Shown in pieces: positions 55,216 through 64,000 of a stretch of DNA of 64,000 bases. Source of the stretch: Anticarsia gemmatalis (taxonomy: Eukaryota; Arthropoda; Insecta; Lepidoptera; Erebidae); contig NC_134753.1 of NCBI RefSeq assembly GCF_050436995.1, positions 13,914,356 through 13,978,355 on the forward strand, read 5' to 3'. Numbering within the stretch: position 1 is the stretch's first letter; the number at the start of each line of letters is the position of its first letter. Under the pieces are notes generated by a model. It made no database searches and was not told the origin of the DNA. It saw only the letters and a program-made list of their open reading frames with translations. A program made the position numbers and the translations under genes.

Positions 55216-58200
55216 GCCGAGATTCGCCTCCTCCAAGCGAACCTCAACCACTGCGCCGCAGCTCAAGATCTTCTTCTCCAGAGCATGGCGCAGTGGTTGA
55301 TAAATGTGGCTATAGTCTCCGAGCCATACATGGTCCCGGCCCGTGACAACTGGATCGGGGACCGAACGGGCTCGGTGGCCTTAATAAGGTTGGCGTCCCA
55401 TAGCTCCCCGCCCTTCGAAAAAGTAGCGAAGGGTCGTGGATGCGTGGCGGCGTCAACGGGATCTTTGACGGTGGTCGCGTGCTACTGCTCTCCGAACTGT
55501 GCCCTATCTGACTTCGAGCAATTTCTTCTTGAGGTGTCGAGGCTCGTCAGATGGGCACAGCCCTCCCCCGTTCTTGTGGCCGGGGACTTCAACGCCAAGT
55601 CTACGGCGTGGGGTTCTCCGGCAACCGATGTTAGGGGTGAGGCGCTGGAAGAATGGGCCATTTCGCTCGGGTTGGTTCTGTCCAACCGGGGCTCGGTCGA
55701 CACGTGCGTGCGGCAGCAGGGCGGCTCAATTGTGGACTTGACGTTCACCAACGCCGCCCTAGCACGCCGTGTCCAGGACTGGGAAGTGCTGGAGGAGGTC
55801 GAGACGGCTTCCGATCACCGATACATCCGGTATCGGATTCTCCCTCCTTCGGCGAACCCGAACAGTCCGGGTCGGGCCCCTCGCGGGGCCAGCCCGAGGT
55901 GGGTGCTGGGGCGACTCGACCGCGAGCTACTGGTCGAAGCCGCCCTGGTTCAGTCCTGGAGTCCAGCGCCTGAGGGTCCGGCTGACGTGGAGGCGGAGGC
56001 TCAATGGCTCGCGGACGCTATGTCGCGCGTTTGCGACGCGTCAATGCCGCGGGCCCGCCCCTGCCCTCCCAGACGTCAGGTGTACTGGTGGTCGCCAGAG
56101 ATCGCGCAGATCCGTCAAGACTGCGTGATCGCAAGACGCCGGTACGCCCGTAGCCGGCGCCGTCGCCGTAATGAGGCCCGTGAGGCCGAATTGTATGCCG
56201 CCTACAGGGACTGTCGTCGTGCCCTGTCGGTGGCTGTTGCGGAGGCCAAAATCAGGGCCTGGGAGGAGTTCCTGGGGACCCTAGATCGGGACCCCTGGGG
56301 GCGGCCATACCAGATGGTGCGTGCAAAATTGCGCCCCTGGGAGCCCCCGGTGACGGAAAGTCTCCACCCCGTGTTCCTGGAGCAGGTATTAACTAGCCTG
56401 TTTCCGGACCGGGGAGAACATCCTCCCCCGTTTGCGGCGGCGGCGGATTCGGAGAGCAGTAGCATCGAAGTGACGGAGGAAGCAGTCGCGCCCGAAGTCA
56501 CCTTGGACGAGTTGCACCGGGCGGTGGATAGGCTAAAAGGCCGCAACACCGCTCCGGGACCCGACGGAATTCCTGGTCGGGCATGGGTATTGGCTCTACC
56601 CAACGCACTCGAATCCAGGGTGATGTGGCTGTTTTCCTCGTGCCTGGCGCAGGGTCAATTTCCCCGTAAGTGGAGGACGGGACGGTTGACCCTGCTGAAG
56701 AAGGAGGGACGCCCGCCAGACTCGGCGTCGGCCTTTCGTCCCATAGTCTTGCTCGACGAGGTGGGCAAACTCTTTGAGCGCCTTTTGGCAGCCCGCCTCA
56801 CGGAGCACTTGATGGGACCAGGACCGGACCTTAGTGAAACACAGTTTGGTTTTCGTCGTGGCCGGTCCACGGTCGACGCGATCTCGCGGGTGAGGTCTCT
56901 CATTGGGGGTGCAGTGGAAGGTCGAGGGGTGGTCGTGGCGGTGTCTCTTGACATCGCCAACGCTTTCAACACCATTCCCTGGAGCTGCATCCTCGCTGCG
57001 CTCAGCCACCACCGCGTGCCGGAGTACCTGCGGAGAGTTTTATCATCTTATCTCTCCGACAGGTCCGTAACATATCCCACGCGGGATGGGTGGCGCCGGA
57101 GGGTCGTCAAGTGCGGTGTTCCCCAGGGGTCAGTTCTTGGTCCGACCCTATGGAACATCGCCTACGATTGGGTGCTGCGGGAACCACTCGTGGCGGGGGT
57201 CGACGTGACTTGCTACGCCGACGATACCCTAGTCACGGCCCGCGGCAATACATACCCGGAGGCGGCCCTCTTGGCCACGACCGGCGTCGCCGAAGTAGTC
57301 AGTAGAATTCGGCGCCTAGGGCTAGTGGTAGCCCTAGAGAAATCCGAGGCCATTTGTTTCCACGGGCCTCGGAAAGCGCCGCCGGTCGGAGCGCAGCTAG
57401 TGGTGGGCGGAGTTTCCATCAGCGTCGGTCAGACGATGCGGTATCTGGGCATCGTTCTGGACAGCAGATGGAACTTTCGGGAGCACTTCCGTCGCCTCGC
57501 GCCCAAACTTGTCGGGGCTACGGGGGCATTGGGAAGACTGCTGCCGAACCTGGGGGGACCCTCGGGCGCATGCCGTCGTCTTTACACCGGCGTTGTGCGT
57601 TCGATGGCTCTCTACGGGGCGCCCATCTGGGTGGATGCCCTGAATCGCCGGAATATTGCGGTCCTCCAAAGACCGCAGCGAGTGATGGCGATCAGGGCCA
57701 TACGGGGATACGTGACCGTCAGCTTTGAGGCGGCATGTGTCCTCGCCGGGACTCCCCCGTGGGACCTCGAGGCTCGTGCCCTGGCGGAACGCTACCGCCA
57801 GGTGAGAGCAGGGGAGGTCGAGGGGACCGGACCGCTGCAAACGGGGGCAATGGCGCGGCGTCAGTTCCGCGCCGAAATCCTCCGGCAGTGGTCCGAGCGG
57901 TTGGAGGAGCCAAGCGCCGGTGTTCTGACCATCGGCGCTATCCGACCGGTCCTGGATCGGTGGGTCAACAGGCGGCACGGTACGATGACCTTCCGGCTGA
58001 CGCAGGTCCTCTCCGGACACGGCTGCTTCGGGAGGTACCTGTGTCGGATAGCCGGCAGAGAGGCATCGATGGCTTGCCATCATTGCGGCTGCGCCGAGGA
58101 CACGGCGGGACACACACTCGCCGTGTGTTCGGCATGGTCAGGGCCACGTGCGGCGCTAGTTGACGCCACCGGAGCCGATCTGTCGCTCTCGGCCATATGC

Positions 58201-58377
58201 CAGGCCATGGTCGACAGCGACGAGGCATGGAGCGCAATGGTCACCTTCTGCGAAGAGGTGATCCAGCGCAAGGAGGAAGCGGAGCGGGTCAGAGAGCTAG
58301 ATCCCCTAGCTGACCCAATCCGACGACGCCGCGTCGGGCGCAGGCGTGCGGCGCATGAGCGCCGCCTTCCTCCTTAA
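55213..58377 (+). CDS. SART ORF2 (endonuclease and reverse transcriptase), copy 1
   Basis: 1054 aa. The protein nicks TTAGG repeats and primes reverse transcription of element RNA there. Seen: APE-type endonuclease at 1-230 with QANLNHC, the Glu of VSEPYM, GDFNAKSTAWG (D125, N127) and SDHRY (D201, H202); RT domain with APGPDGIPGRAW, FRPIVLLDEVGKLFE, SLDIANAFNTIPW, GVPQGSVLGP and the catalytic CYADDTLV (D670, D671); and a C-terminal zinc motif CHHCGCAEDTAGHTLAVC (about 954-971). The start overlaps the ORF1 stop as TAATG. In Bombyx SART1 this overlap drives ORF2 translation by termination-reinitiation. No disabling mutation is visible. Confidence 0.95.
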   Translation: MAEIRLLQANLNHCAAAQDLLLQSMAQWLINVAIVSEPYMVPARDNWIGDRTGSVALIRLASHSSPPFEKVAKGRGCVAASTGSLTVVACYCSPNCALSDFEQFLLEVSRLVRWAQPSPVLVAGDFNAKSTAWGSPATDVRGEALEEWAISLGLVLSNRGSVDTCVRQQGGSIVDLTFTNAALARRVQDWEVLEEVETASDHRYIRYRILPPSANPNSPGRAPRGASPRWVLGRLDRELLVEAALVQSWSPAPEGPADVEAEAQWLADAMSRVCDASMPRARPCPPRRQVYWWSPEIAQIRQDCVIARRRYARSRRRRRNEAREAELYAAYRDCRRALSVAVAEAKIRAWEEFLGTLDRDPWGRPYQMVRAKLRPWEPPVTESLHPVFLEQVLTSLFPDRGEHPPPFAAAADSESSSIEVTEEAVAPEVTLDELHRAVDRLKGRNTAPGPDGIPGRAWVLALPNALESRVMWLFSSCLAQGQFPRKWRTGRLTLLKKEGRPPDSASAFRPIVLLDEVGKLFERLLAARLTEHLMGPGPDLSETQFGFRRGRSTVDAISRVRSLIGGAVEGRGVVVAVSLDIANAFNTIPWSCILAALSHHRVPEYLRRVLSSYLSDRSVTYPTRDGWRRRVVKCGVPQGSVLGPTLWNIAYDWVLREPLVAGVDVTCYADDTLVTARGNTYPEAALLATTGVAEVVSRIRRLGLVVALEKSEAICFHGPRKAPPVGAQLVVGGVSISVGQTMRYLGIVLDSRWNFREHFRRLAPKLVGATGALGRLLPNLGGPSGACRRLYTGVVRSMALYGAPIWVDALNRRNIAVLQRPQRVMAIRAIRGYVTVSFEAACVLAGTPPWDLEARALAERYRQVRAGEVEGTGPLQTGAMARRQFRAEILRQWSERLEEPSAGVLTIGAIRPVLDRWVNRRHGTMTFRLTQVLSGHGCFGRYLCRIAGREASMACHHCGCAEDTAGHTLAVCSAWSGPRAALVDATGADLSLSAICQAMVDSDEAWSAMVTFCEEVIQRKEEAERVRELDPLADPIRRRRVGRRRAAHERRLPP

Positions 58378-58741
58378 CGGGGACCTCCGGGCGGCGGATA
58401 TGGGACATCCGTCGTCCACAGGAGTGGTGAGGTTCCCCGGTAGGTGATGGGCGGGTGGTGTCACGTCCATCGTCTCTGGTGTTTGATGCCGTCACTATCC
58501 ACCCAGACGGCATCACCCAAGGAAGGGCCCCCGTGGTGGGGCAAGCCGCGCATGGCGTGCGTCTTGCGGTGCTTGCGTATAGCGGTTATCCCGGCGCACG
58601 TCGTAGCGGAAGCGGTAGGACACCCGTCAGGTGTTTTAGTGGGCTCTCTCGGTGGACCACATACCCCGTTTGCGCCGTCGCGGCGGGGACCTAGCCGGTG
58701 GGTCGTCCCTCTACAGCGACCCCGAATGGTTTCCCTGACGG
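58378..58741 (+). other. SART copy 1 3' UTR
   Basis: Non-coding sequence of 364 bp after the ORF2 stop, required in SART elements for recognition by their reverse transcriptase. A poly-A of 94 bp follows. Confidence 0.7.
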
Positions 58742-58835
<94 letters not shown>

Positions 58836-58837
<2 letters not shown>

Positions 58838-58884
58838 TTAGGTTAGGTTAGGTTAGGTTAGGTTAGGTTAGGTTAGGTTAGGTT
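58836..58884 (+). repeat. Telomeric repeat block 4, short (TTAGG)n
   Basis: Only about ten units separate the poly-A of SART copy 1 from the 5' end of copy 2. It starts AGGTTAGG and ends GGTT, consistent with T|A insertion of both neighbours. Confidence 0.95.
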
Positions 58885-59379
58885 CCCCCTCGGGGAGTCT
58901 CCACCTTGCCGTGGTGAGGGGGCTCAGTAGCCGTGGCAAGCCAGCCACGGTGAAGCCAAGAGAGGCTCACAACCCGTAAGGCCCACGCTGGGTTCGGGGG
59001 CTGCCGTCTTTCGGGGCGGTGGTCGCGAGGAAGAAAACCTCTATAAAAAATTACCCTGAGTCGGTTCCGTTCCTCATGCCACAAGTCTTCGGATCGGTGG
59101 TATGGCGAGCGGCGTTGACTGGTGTGACTGGGAGTAACGGTGAGTAATCTCCTCGCGGGGATTGCTTGCCGGTGCTGCCAGGTGGTGGGAGGGCGGGCTC
59201 TCCCGGTTTCGGTATCGTCTCCGGGGGGGCAGACTTCGCAGTCACCGCCCTCAAACTCGTTATCCCAGCGGAGGTGTCGTGGTCACGTCTCGCGGCCACT
59301 GCTGGGACCGAGGGCCTTGCCTTAATTGGCCGGGCCAAGAGGACTTAACCTCAATAAAAAATTTAGTTTGTAAGGTCCC

Positions 59380-61707
59380 GTGAAACCTGCCCGACCTCAC
59401 GGTGTATATAGGGTTACCCAGGTACAGGGGGCTCTGCCTGGGTGGACGGTTTACTTCCCCCATACTCGTGGGATTTACATGGAAAATCAAAATTTAAATA
59501 AACTTGTGGATGGTAGAGTTGTGGTGGAGGATGTCCCGGGTGGGGACGGGGATCTCTTCAAGCGTCCTATGACGCCTGGCGAGACCCAAAAAACTGGGGA
59601 AGGCCGTTCATCGGCCCGTTCCCCAATCTTTGATGGCTCGTCTGCCAAGAAAGGCAGTCGAAATCGCTCGTCAAGTCGGGGCAGCGTTGCTGCAGACCCG
59701 CTTGACGAGCCTCCTGACGAACGCCGCTCGCTCTTCCGGCGTCCATCGCTGACCGGCAGCGAGTCAGGTAGGGATTCGTGGGGAGTTTCATCCTCCGGCG
59801 GCACCCTCAAATTTAGGAGGGCACGGCAGGATGTCAGCGAACCTGACGGGGGCTCGGCTACCAGCGAGGGTAAAGGCCGCAAACGGCCAGTCTCTGTCGC
59901 TAGTGATGGTGCCGAACCCCAATTGGCTGAGACGCCGCGCAGAAGCTGCAAGAAAAAGAGAGGGAAGGTGCGATCGCCTCCCTCCAGCGAGTGTGCCGGC
60001 CTCAACCGTGCCATGTCCGGGTCGACAACGAGTATGGACATGGCCGGAAGTGCCGACGAGGGAGTCGCCCTCGTAACACAGCCAAGGCCGTCTGACCGGG
60101 AACTCGAGGAGCTCCCGACGACGGACATAGCCGCGATTATGTCGCGGCATATGGACGCCGTCCGTCAGGTGGCGGATCGCTCGGGCCACTTGAAGGGCAC
60201 TTTTGTTAAGGCCCTCAAGGATGCGGAGAGGGAGGTCCGGCGGGCGGTGTCAGAGCTTAGCCGCCGGAACTCGTCGGTGGAGAACCTCGCCCTGAAGGCG
60301 GTAAACCACCGCCTCAACCTCAAGGTGGACTTCCTCACCAAAGAGGTTGCGGCGCTCAAAGAGGTGGTGAACACCCTCCCGGCACCGCTCAGGACGATGG
60401 AAGCGGCGTCCGCGCAGGAGTCGGACTTTGACCGACGGATGGCGGACTTCCGCCTATTCATGGACGCCCGCTTTGGGGCAATCGAGGCGCGGCTCCCGCC
60501 GGAACCTCGCCTGCGCCCCCCGCTGGCAGCAGACAGGGCAAGAGAGGCGGAGCACAGGTCACCCGCCTCGGAGGCCGCTGTCCCCCCGCCGAAAGCCCCA
60601 GTTCCTTCTTCAGCCCCCCCAGCTTCCACTGGGGGAGCCAAGGGCAAGGCAAAAAAGAAGGGGAAGGGCAAAAAATCTGCCCCAACTCCCGCCCCAAGTC
60701 AGGTAGCCGCGGGCCCCTCAGCGGCCCCACCGGTCCCACCACCTCTTTTAGAGGGGTGGAACGTCGTGGCGCGAAAACGCCCCAACAAGGGGAAGAAGGC
60801 TGCCGCACCGGTCCAGACGCCGGTTGCCTCTTCAACGCAGGCCTCTTCCTCTAAGAAGCAGAAGCCGGCGGTCCCGCTCCGCCCTCCGACGACGGCTGCG
60901 ATCATACTCACGGTGTCGCAGGATGCCGTCGCTCGGGGGGTCACGTACGCCGAAATTATCGCCAGGGCGAAAAGTAATATCGTCCTGGCCGATCACGGCA
61001 TCGGCGGGATCGCCAAAATCAGCGCAGCCGCGACCGGCGCGCGGAAATTGGAAATCCCCGGGCCAAACGCCGATGAAAAGGCAGACTCCCTCGCTACAAA
61101 GATGAGGGATGTCCTGGGGGGTGACGCAATTGTGTCCAGACCCGTGAAGTGCGCGGACATGCGCGTCCAGGGTCTGGACGACTCGGTTACCCCCGAAGAG
61201 GTAGCCCGGGCCATATCACGCACCGGCGGATGCCCGGTTGATGCCGTGAAGGTTGGCGCGGTCCGCAGTGGCCCGCGAGGCGAGGGGTCGGCCTGGGTCA
61301 AATGCCCGATCCCTGCTGCGAAGAGAGTCGCAGACGCCGGAAGGCTATTGGTGGGATGGGTCTCGGCACGAATCCATGTGGCCGAGCCCCGACAGATGAG
61401 ATGCTTCCGGTGCCTGGGCGTCGGTCATGCCCGGGCCGTCTGCGACTCGGAAGTCGACCGCAGCGACATTTGTTACCGCTGCGGTCAGGCGGGCCACAAA
61501 GCGGCCCAGTGCTCCGCCAAGACACGGTGCATTCTATGCGCACAGGCGAAGTTGCCGGCGGAGCACCGCCTTGGGGGACCCTCATGTAAGGCCCCCAAAG
61601 CCAAGAAGAAGAAGGGGGGCAAGGCCCCCCAAAATTCGGGGGGCAAGGCCCCCCAGACTAAGAGCGGCCAGCCGTCAGCTGGGGAGGCGATGGAGCTCGG
61701 CAAATAA
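59380..61707 (+). CDS. SART ORF1 (gag-like), copy 2
   Basis: 775 aa, same architecture as copy 1. Relative to copy 1 it has about two dozen amino-acid changes, all before residue 445. These include a different stretch right after MKPARPHG..RGIYM (ENQNLNKLVDGR versus DISYNKNFVDGS), one added residue and a two-residue deletion in the Lys/Gly tract. From there through the zinc knuckles to the stop it is identical. The frame is open and ends in the TAATG overlap. Confidence 0.9.
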   Translation: MKPARPHGVYRVTQVQGALPGWTVYFPHTRGIYMENQNLNKLVDGRVVVEDVPGGDGDLFKRPMTPGETQKTGEGRSSARSPIFDGSSAKKGSRNRSSSRGSVAADPLDEPPDERRSLFRRPSLTGSESGRDSWGVSSSGGTLKFRRARQDVSEPDGGSATSEGKGRKRPVSVASDGAEPQLAETPRRSCKKKRGKVRSPPSSECAGLNRAMSGSTTSMDMAGSADEGVALVTQPRPSDRELEELPTTDIAAIMSRHMDAVRQVADRSGHLKGTFVKALKDAEREVRRAVSELSRRNSSVENLALKAVNHRLNLKVDFLTKEVAALKEVVNTLPAPLRTMEAASAQESDFDRRMADFRLFMDARFGAIEARLPPEPRLRPPLAADRAREAEHRSPASEAAVPPPKAPVPSSAPPASTGGAKGKAKKKGKGKKSAPTPAPSQVAAGPSAAPPVPPPLLEGWNVVARKRPNKGKKAAAPVQTPVASSTQASSSKKQKPAVPLRPPTTAAIILTVSQDAVARGVTYAEIIARAKSNIVLADHGIGGIAKISAAATGARKLEIPGPNADEKADSLATKMRDVLGGDAIVSRPVKCADMRVQGLDDSVTPEEVARAISRTGGCPVDAVKVGAVRSGPRGEGSAWVKCPIPAAKRVADAGRLLVGWVSARIHVAEPRQMRCFRCLGVGHARAVCDSEVDRSDICYRCGQAGHKAAQCSAKTRCILCAQAKLPAEHRLGGPSCKAPKAKKKKGGKAPQNSGGKAPQTKSGQPSAGEAMELGK

Positions 61708-64000
61708 TGGCCGAGATTCGCCTCCTCCAAGCGAACCTCAACCACTGCGCCGCAGCTCAAGATCTTCTTCTCCAGAGCATGGCGCAGTGGTTGATAAATG
61801 TGGCTATAGTCTCCGAGCCATACATGGTCCCGGCCCGTGACAACTGGATCGGGGACCGAACGGGCTCGGTGGCCTTAATAAGGTTGGCGTCCCATAGCTC
61901 CCCGCCCTTCGAAAAAGTAGCGAAGGGTCGTGGATGCGTGGCGGCGTCAACGGGATCTTTGACGGTGGTCGCGTGCTACTGCTCTCCGAACTGTGCCCTA
62001 TCTGACTTCGAGCAATTTCTTCTTGAGGTGTCGAGGCTCGTCAGATGGGCACAGCCCTCCCCCGTTCTTGTGGCCGGGGACTTCAACGCCAAGTCTACGG
62101 CGTGGGGTTCTCCGGCAACCGATGTTAGGGGTGAGGCGCTGGAAGAATGGGCCATTTCGCTCGGGTTGGTTCTGTCCAACCGGGGCTCGGTCGACACGTG
62201 CGTGCGGCAGCAGGGCGGCTCAATTGTGGACTTGACGTTCACCAACGCCGCCCTAGCACGCCGTGTCCAGGACTGGGAAGTGCTGGAGGAGGTCGAGACG
62301 GCTTCCGATCACCGATACATCCGGTATCGGATTCTCCCTCCTTCGGCGAACCCGAACAGTCCGGGTCGGGCCCCTCGCGGGGCCAGCCCGAGGTGGGTGC
62401 TGGGGCGACTCGACCGCGAGCTACTGGTCGAAGCCGCCCTGGTTCAGTCCTGGAGTCCAGCGCCTGAGGGTCCGGCTGACGTGGAGGCGGAGGCTCAATG
62501 GCTCGCGGACGCTATGTCGCGCGTTTGCGACGCGTCAATGCCGCGGGCCCGCCCCTGCCCTCCCAGACGTCAGGTGTACTGGTGGTCGCCAGAGATCGCG
62601 CAGATCCGTCAAGACTGCGTGATCGCAAGACGCCGGTACGCCCGTAGCCGGCGCCGTCGCCGTAATGAGGCCCGTGAGGCCGAATTGTATGCCGCCTACA
62701 GGGACTGTCGTCGTGCCCTGTCGGTGGCTGTTGCGGAGGCCAAAATCAGGGCCTGGGAGGAGTTCCTGGGGACCCTAGATCGGGACCCCTGGGGGCGGCC
62801 ATACCAGATGGTGCGTGCAAAATTGCGCCCCTGGGAGCCCCCGGTGACGGAAAGTCTCCACCCCGTGTTCCTGGAGCAGGTATTAACTAGCCTGTTTCCG
62901 GACCGGGGAGAACATCCTCCCCCGTTTGCGGCGGCGGCGGATTCGGAGAGCAGTAGCATCGAAGTGACGGAGGAAGCAGTCGCGCCCGAAGTCACCTTGG
63001 ACGAGTTGCACCGGGCGGTGGATAGGCTAAAAGGCCGCAACACCGCTCCGGGACCCGACGGAATTCCTGGTCGGGCATGGGTATTGGCTCTACCCAACGC
63101 ACTCGAATCCAGGGTGATGTGGCTGTTTTCCTCGTGCCTGGCGCAGGGTCAATTTCCCCGTAAGTGGAGGACGGGACGGTTGACCCTGCTGAAGAAGGAG
63201 GGACGCCCGCCAGACTCGGCGTCGGCCTTTCGTCCCATAGTCTTGCTCGACGAGGTGGGCAAACTCTTTGAGCGCCTTTTGGCAGCCCGCCTCACGGAGC
63301 ACTTGATGGGACCAGGACCGGACCTTAGTGAAACACAGTTTGGTTTTCGTCGTGGCCGGTCCACGGTCGACGCGATCTCGCGGGTGAGGTCTCTCATTGG
63401 GGGTGCAGTGGAAGGTCGAGGGGTGGTCGTGGCGGTGTCTCTTGACATCGCCAACGCTTTCAACACCATTCCCTGGAGCTGCATCCTCGCTGCGCTCAGC
63501 CACCACCGCGTGCCGGAGTACCTGCGGAGAGTTTTATCATCTTATCTCTCCGACAGGTCCGTAACATATCCCACGCGGGATGGGTGGCGCCGGAGGGTCG
63601 TCAAGTGCGGTGTTCCCCAGGGGTCAGTTCTTGGTCCGACCCTATGGAACATCGCCTACGATTGGGTGCTGCGGGAACCACTCGTGGCGGGGGTCGACGT
63701 GACTTGCTACGCCGACGATACCCTAGTCACGGCCCGCGGCAATACATACCCGGAGGCGGCCCTCTTGGCCACGACCGGCGTCGCCGAAGTAGTCAGTAGA
63801 ATTCGGCGCCTAGGGCTAGTGGTAGCCCTAGAGAAATCCGAGGCCATTTGTTTCCACGGGCCTCGGAAAGCGCCGCCGGTCGGAGCGCAGCTAGTGGTGG
63901 GCGGAGTTTCCATCAGCGTCGGTCAGACGATGCGGTATCTGGGCATCGTTCTGGACAGCAGATGGAACTTTCGGGAGCACTTCCGTCGCCTCGCGCCCAA
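61707..64000 (+). CDS. SART ORF2, copy 2 (partial, runs off the window)
   Basis: 764 codons are visible, with no difference from copy 1 detected. They include the endonuclease (GDFNAKSTAWG, SDHRY) and the RT catalytic CYADDTLV at about 63705. The C-terminal zinc motif and 3' UTR lie beyond the window. Confidence 0.95.
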   Translation, partial: MAEIRLLQANLNHCAAAQDLLLQSMAQWLINVAIVSEPYMVPARDNWIGDRTGSVALIRLASHSSPPFEKVAKGRGCVAASTGSLTVVACYCSPNCALSDFEQFLLEVSRLVRWAQPSPVLVAGDFNAKSTAWGSPATDVRGEALEEWAISLGLVLSNRGSVDTCVRQQGGSIVDLTFTNAALARRVQDWEVLEEVETASDHRYIRYRILPPSANPNSPGRAPRGASPRWVLGRLDRELLVEAALVQSWSPAPEGPADVEAEAQWLADAMSRVCDASMPRARPCPPRRQVYWWSPEIAQIRQDCVIARRRYARSRRRRRNEAREAELYAAYRDCRRALSVAVAEAKIRAWEEFLGTLDRDPWGRPYQMVRAKLRPWEPPVTESLHPVFLEQVLTSLFPDRGEHPPPFAAAADSESSSIEVTEEAVAPEVTLDELHRAVDRLKGRNTAPGPDGIPGRAWVLALPNALESRVMWLFSSCLAQGQFPRKWRTGRLTLLKKEGRPPDSASAFRPIVLLDEVGKLFERLLAARLTEHLMGPGPDLSETQFGFRRGRSTVDAISRVRSLIGGAVEGRGVVVAVSLDIANAFNTIPWSCILAALSHHRVPEYLRRVLSSYLSDRSVTYPTRDGWRRRVVKCGVPQGSVLGPTLWNIAYDWVLREPLVAGVDVTCYADDTLVTARGNTYPEAALLATTGVAEVVSRIRRLGLVVALEKSEAICFHGPRKAPPVGAQLVVGGVSISVGQTMRYLGIVLDSRWNFREHFRRLAP

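Larger units (their letters stand above)
52387..58835 (+). mobile_element. Full-length SART-family telomeric retrotransposon, copy 1
   Basis: 6.4 kb element with 5' UTR (52387-52882), ORF1, ORF2, 3' UTR (58378-58741) and a 94-bp poly-A (58742-58835). Left junction GGTT|CCCCCCC and right junction A|AGGTTAGG place the insertion between T and A of TTAGG, the site reported for the SART family. All domains expected of an R1-clade element are present and open, so the copy looks competent. Confidence 0.93.
58885..64000 (+). mobile_element. SART-family telomeric retrotransposon, copy 2 (cut by window end)
   Basis: Head-to-tail with copy 1. The 5' end reads CCCCCTCGGGGAGTCTCC instead of CCCCCCCGAGGGAGTCTCC; the rest of the 5' UTR is almost the same. 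ORF1 diverges in its first half and then matches copy 1 exactly for as far as the window goes. Confidence 0.93.

Overview
This 64 kb window reads as the end of a lepidopteran (moth or butterfly) chromosome. Four intron-containing animal genes sit in AT-rich DNA dense with hairpins, SINEs and Helitron-like repeats. They are followed by tandem satellites and then by (TTAGG)n, the insect telomeric repeat, interrupted by retrotransposons inserted in it. The G-rich TTAGG strand reads rightward on the + strand, so the chromosome terminus should lie to the right. SART-type non-LTR elements inside TTAGG are best known from Bombyx and other Lepidoptera.

Genes, left to right. (1) 13603-15707 (+): a small PP1 inhibitor of the PPP1R14/CPI-17 family in five exons, with a likely alternative first exon at 1132-1161 in a CpG-rich segment. 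(2) 18190-22531 (-): checkpoint kinase Chk1 (grapes), complete from the glycine loop to the C-terminal KA1-like region, convergent with gene 1. (3) 24497-26150 (+): cytoplasmic essential myosin light chain (Mlc-c), divergent from Chk1, with an alternative first exon inside the gene. (4) 30198-42458 (+): an Ig/FNIII cell-surface protein closest to Borderless, in nine exons, with an 8.3 kb first intron full of repeats. Its sixth intron carries a retroelement with one long intact ORF1-like frame on the opposite strand.

From about 44.2 kb no host gene is seen. Three satellites abut one another: a 21/42-bp array, a 9-bp array and a 6-bp array. Then come four blocks of (TTAGG)n separated by: a 1.6 kb non-coding element whose 5' end matches SART; a reverse-oriented 3.4 kb element with only a gag-like ORF1; a full-length 6.4 kb SART element (ORF1, ORF2, 3'UTR, poly-A); and, after about ten TTAGG units, a second SART copy cut by the window end.

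The host genes do not form one pathway; the proximity of Chk1, a PP1 inhibitor and a myosin light chain gives no evidence of co-regulation. The coherent system here is the telomere: TTAGG repeats that act as the landing site for site-specific retrotransposons, with autonomous, ORF1-only and non-coding members side by side. Exon boundaries were read by eye from splice sites and reading-frame continuity and have no transcript support.
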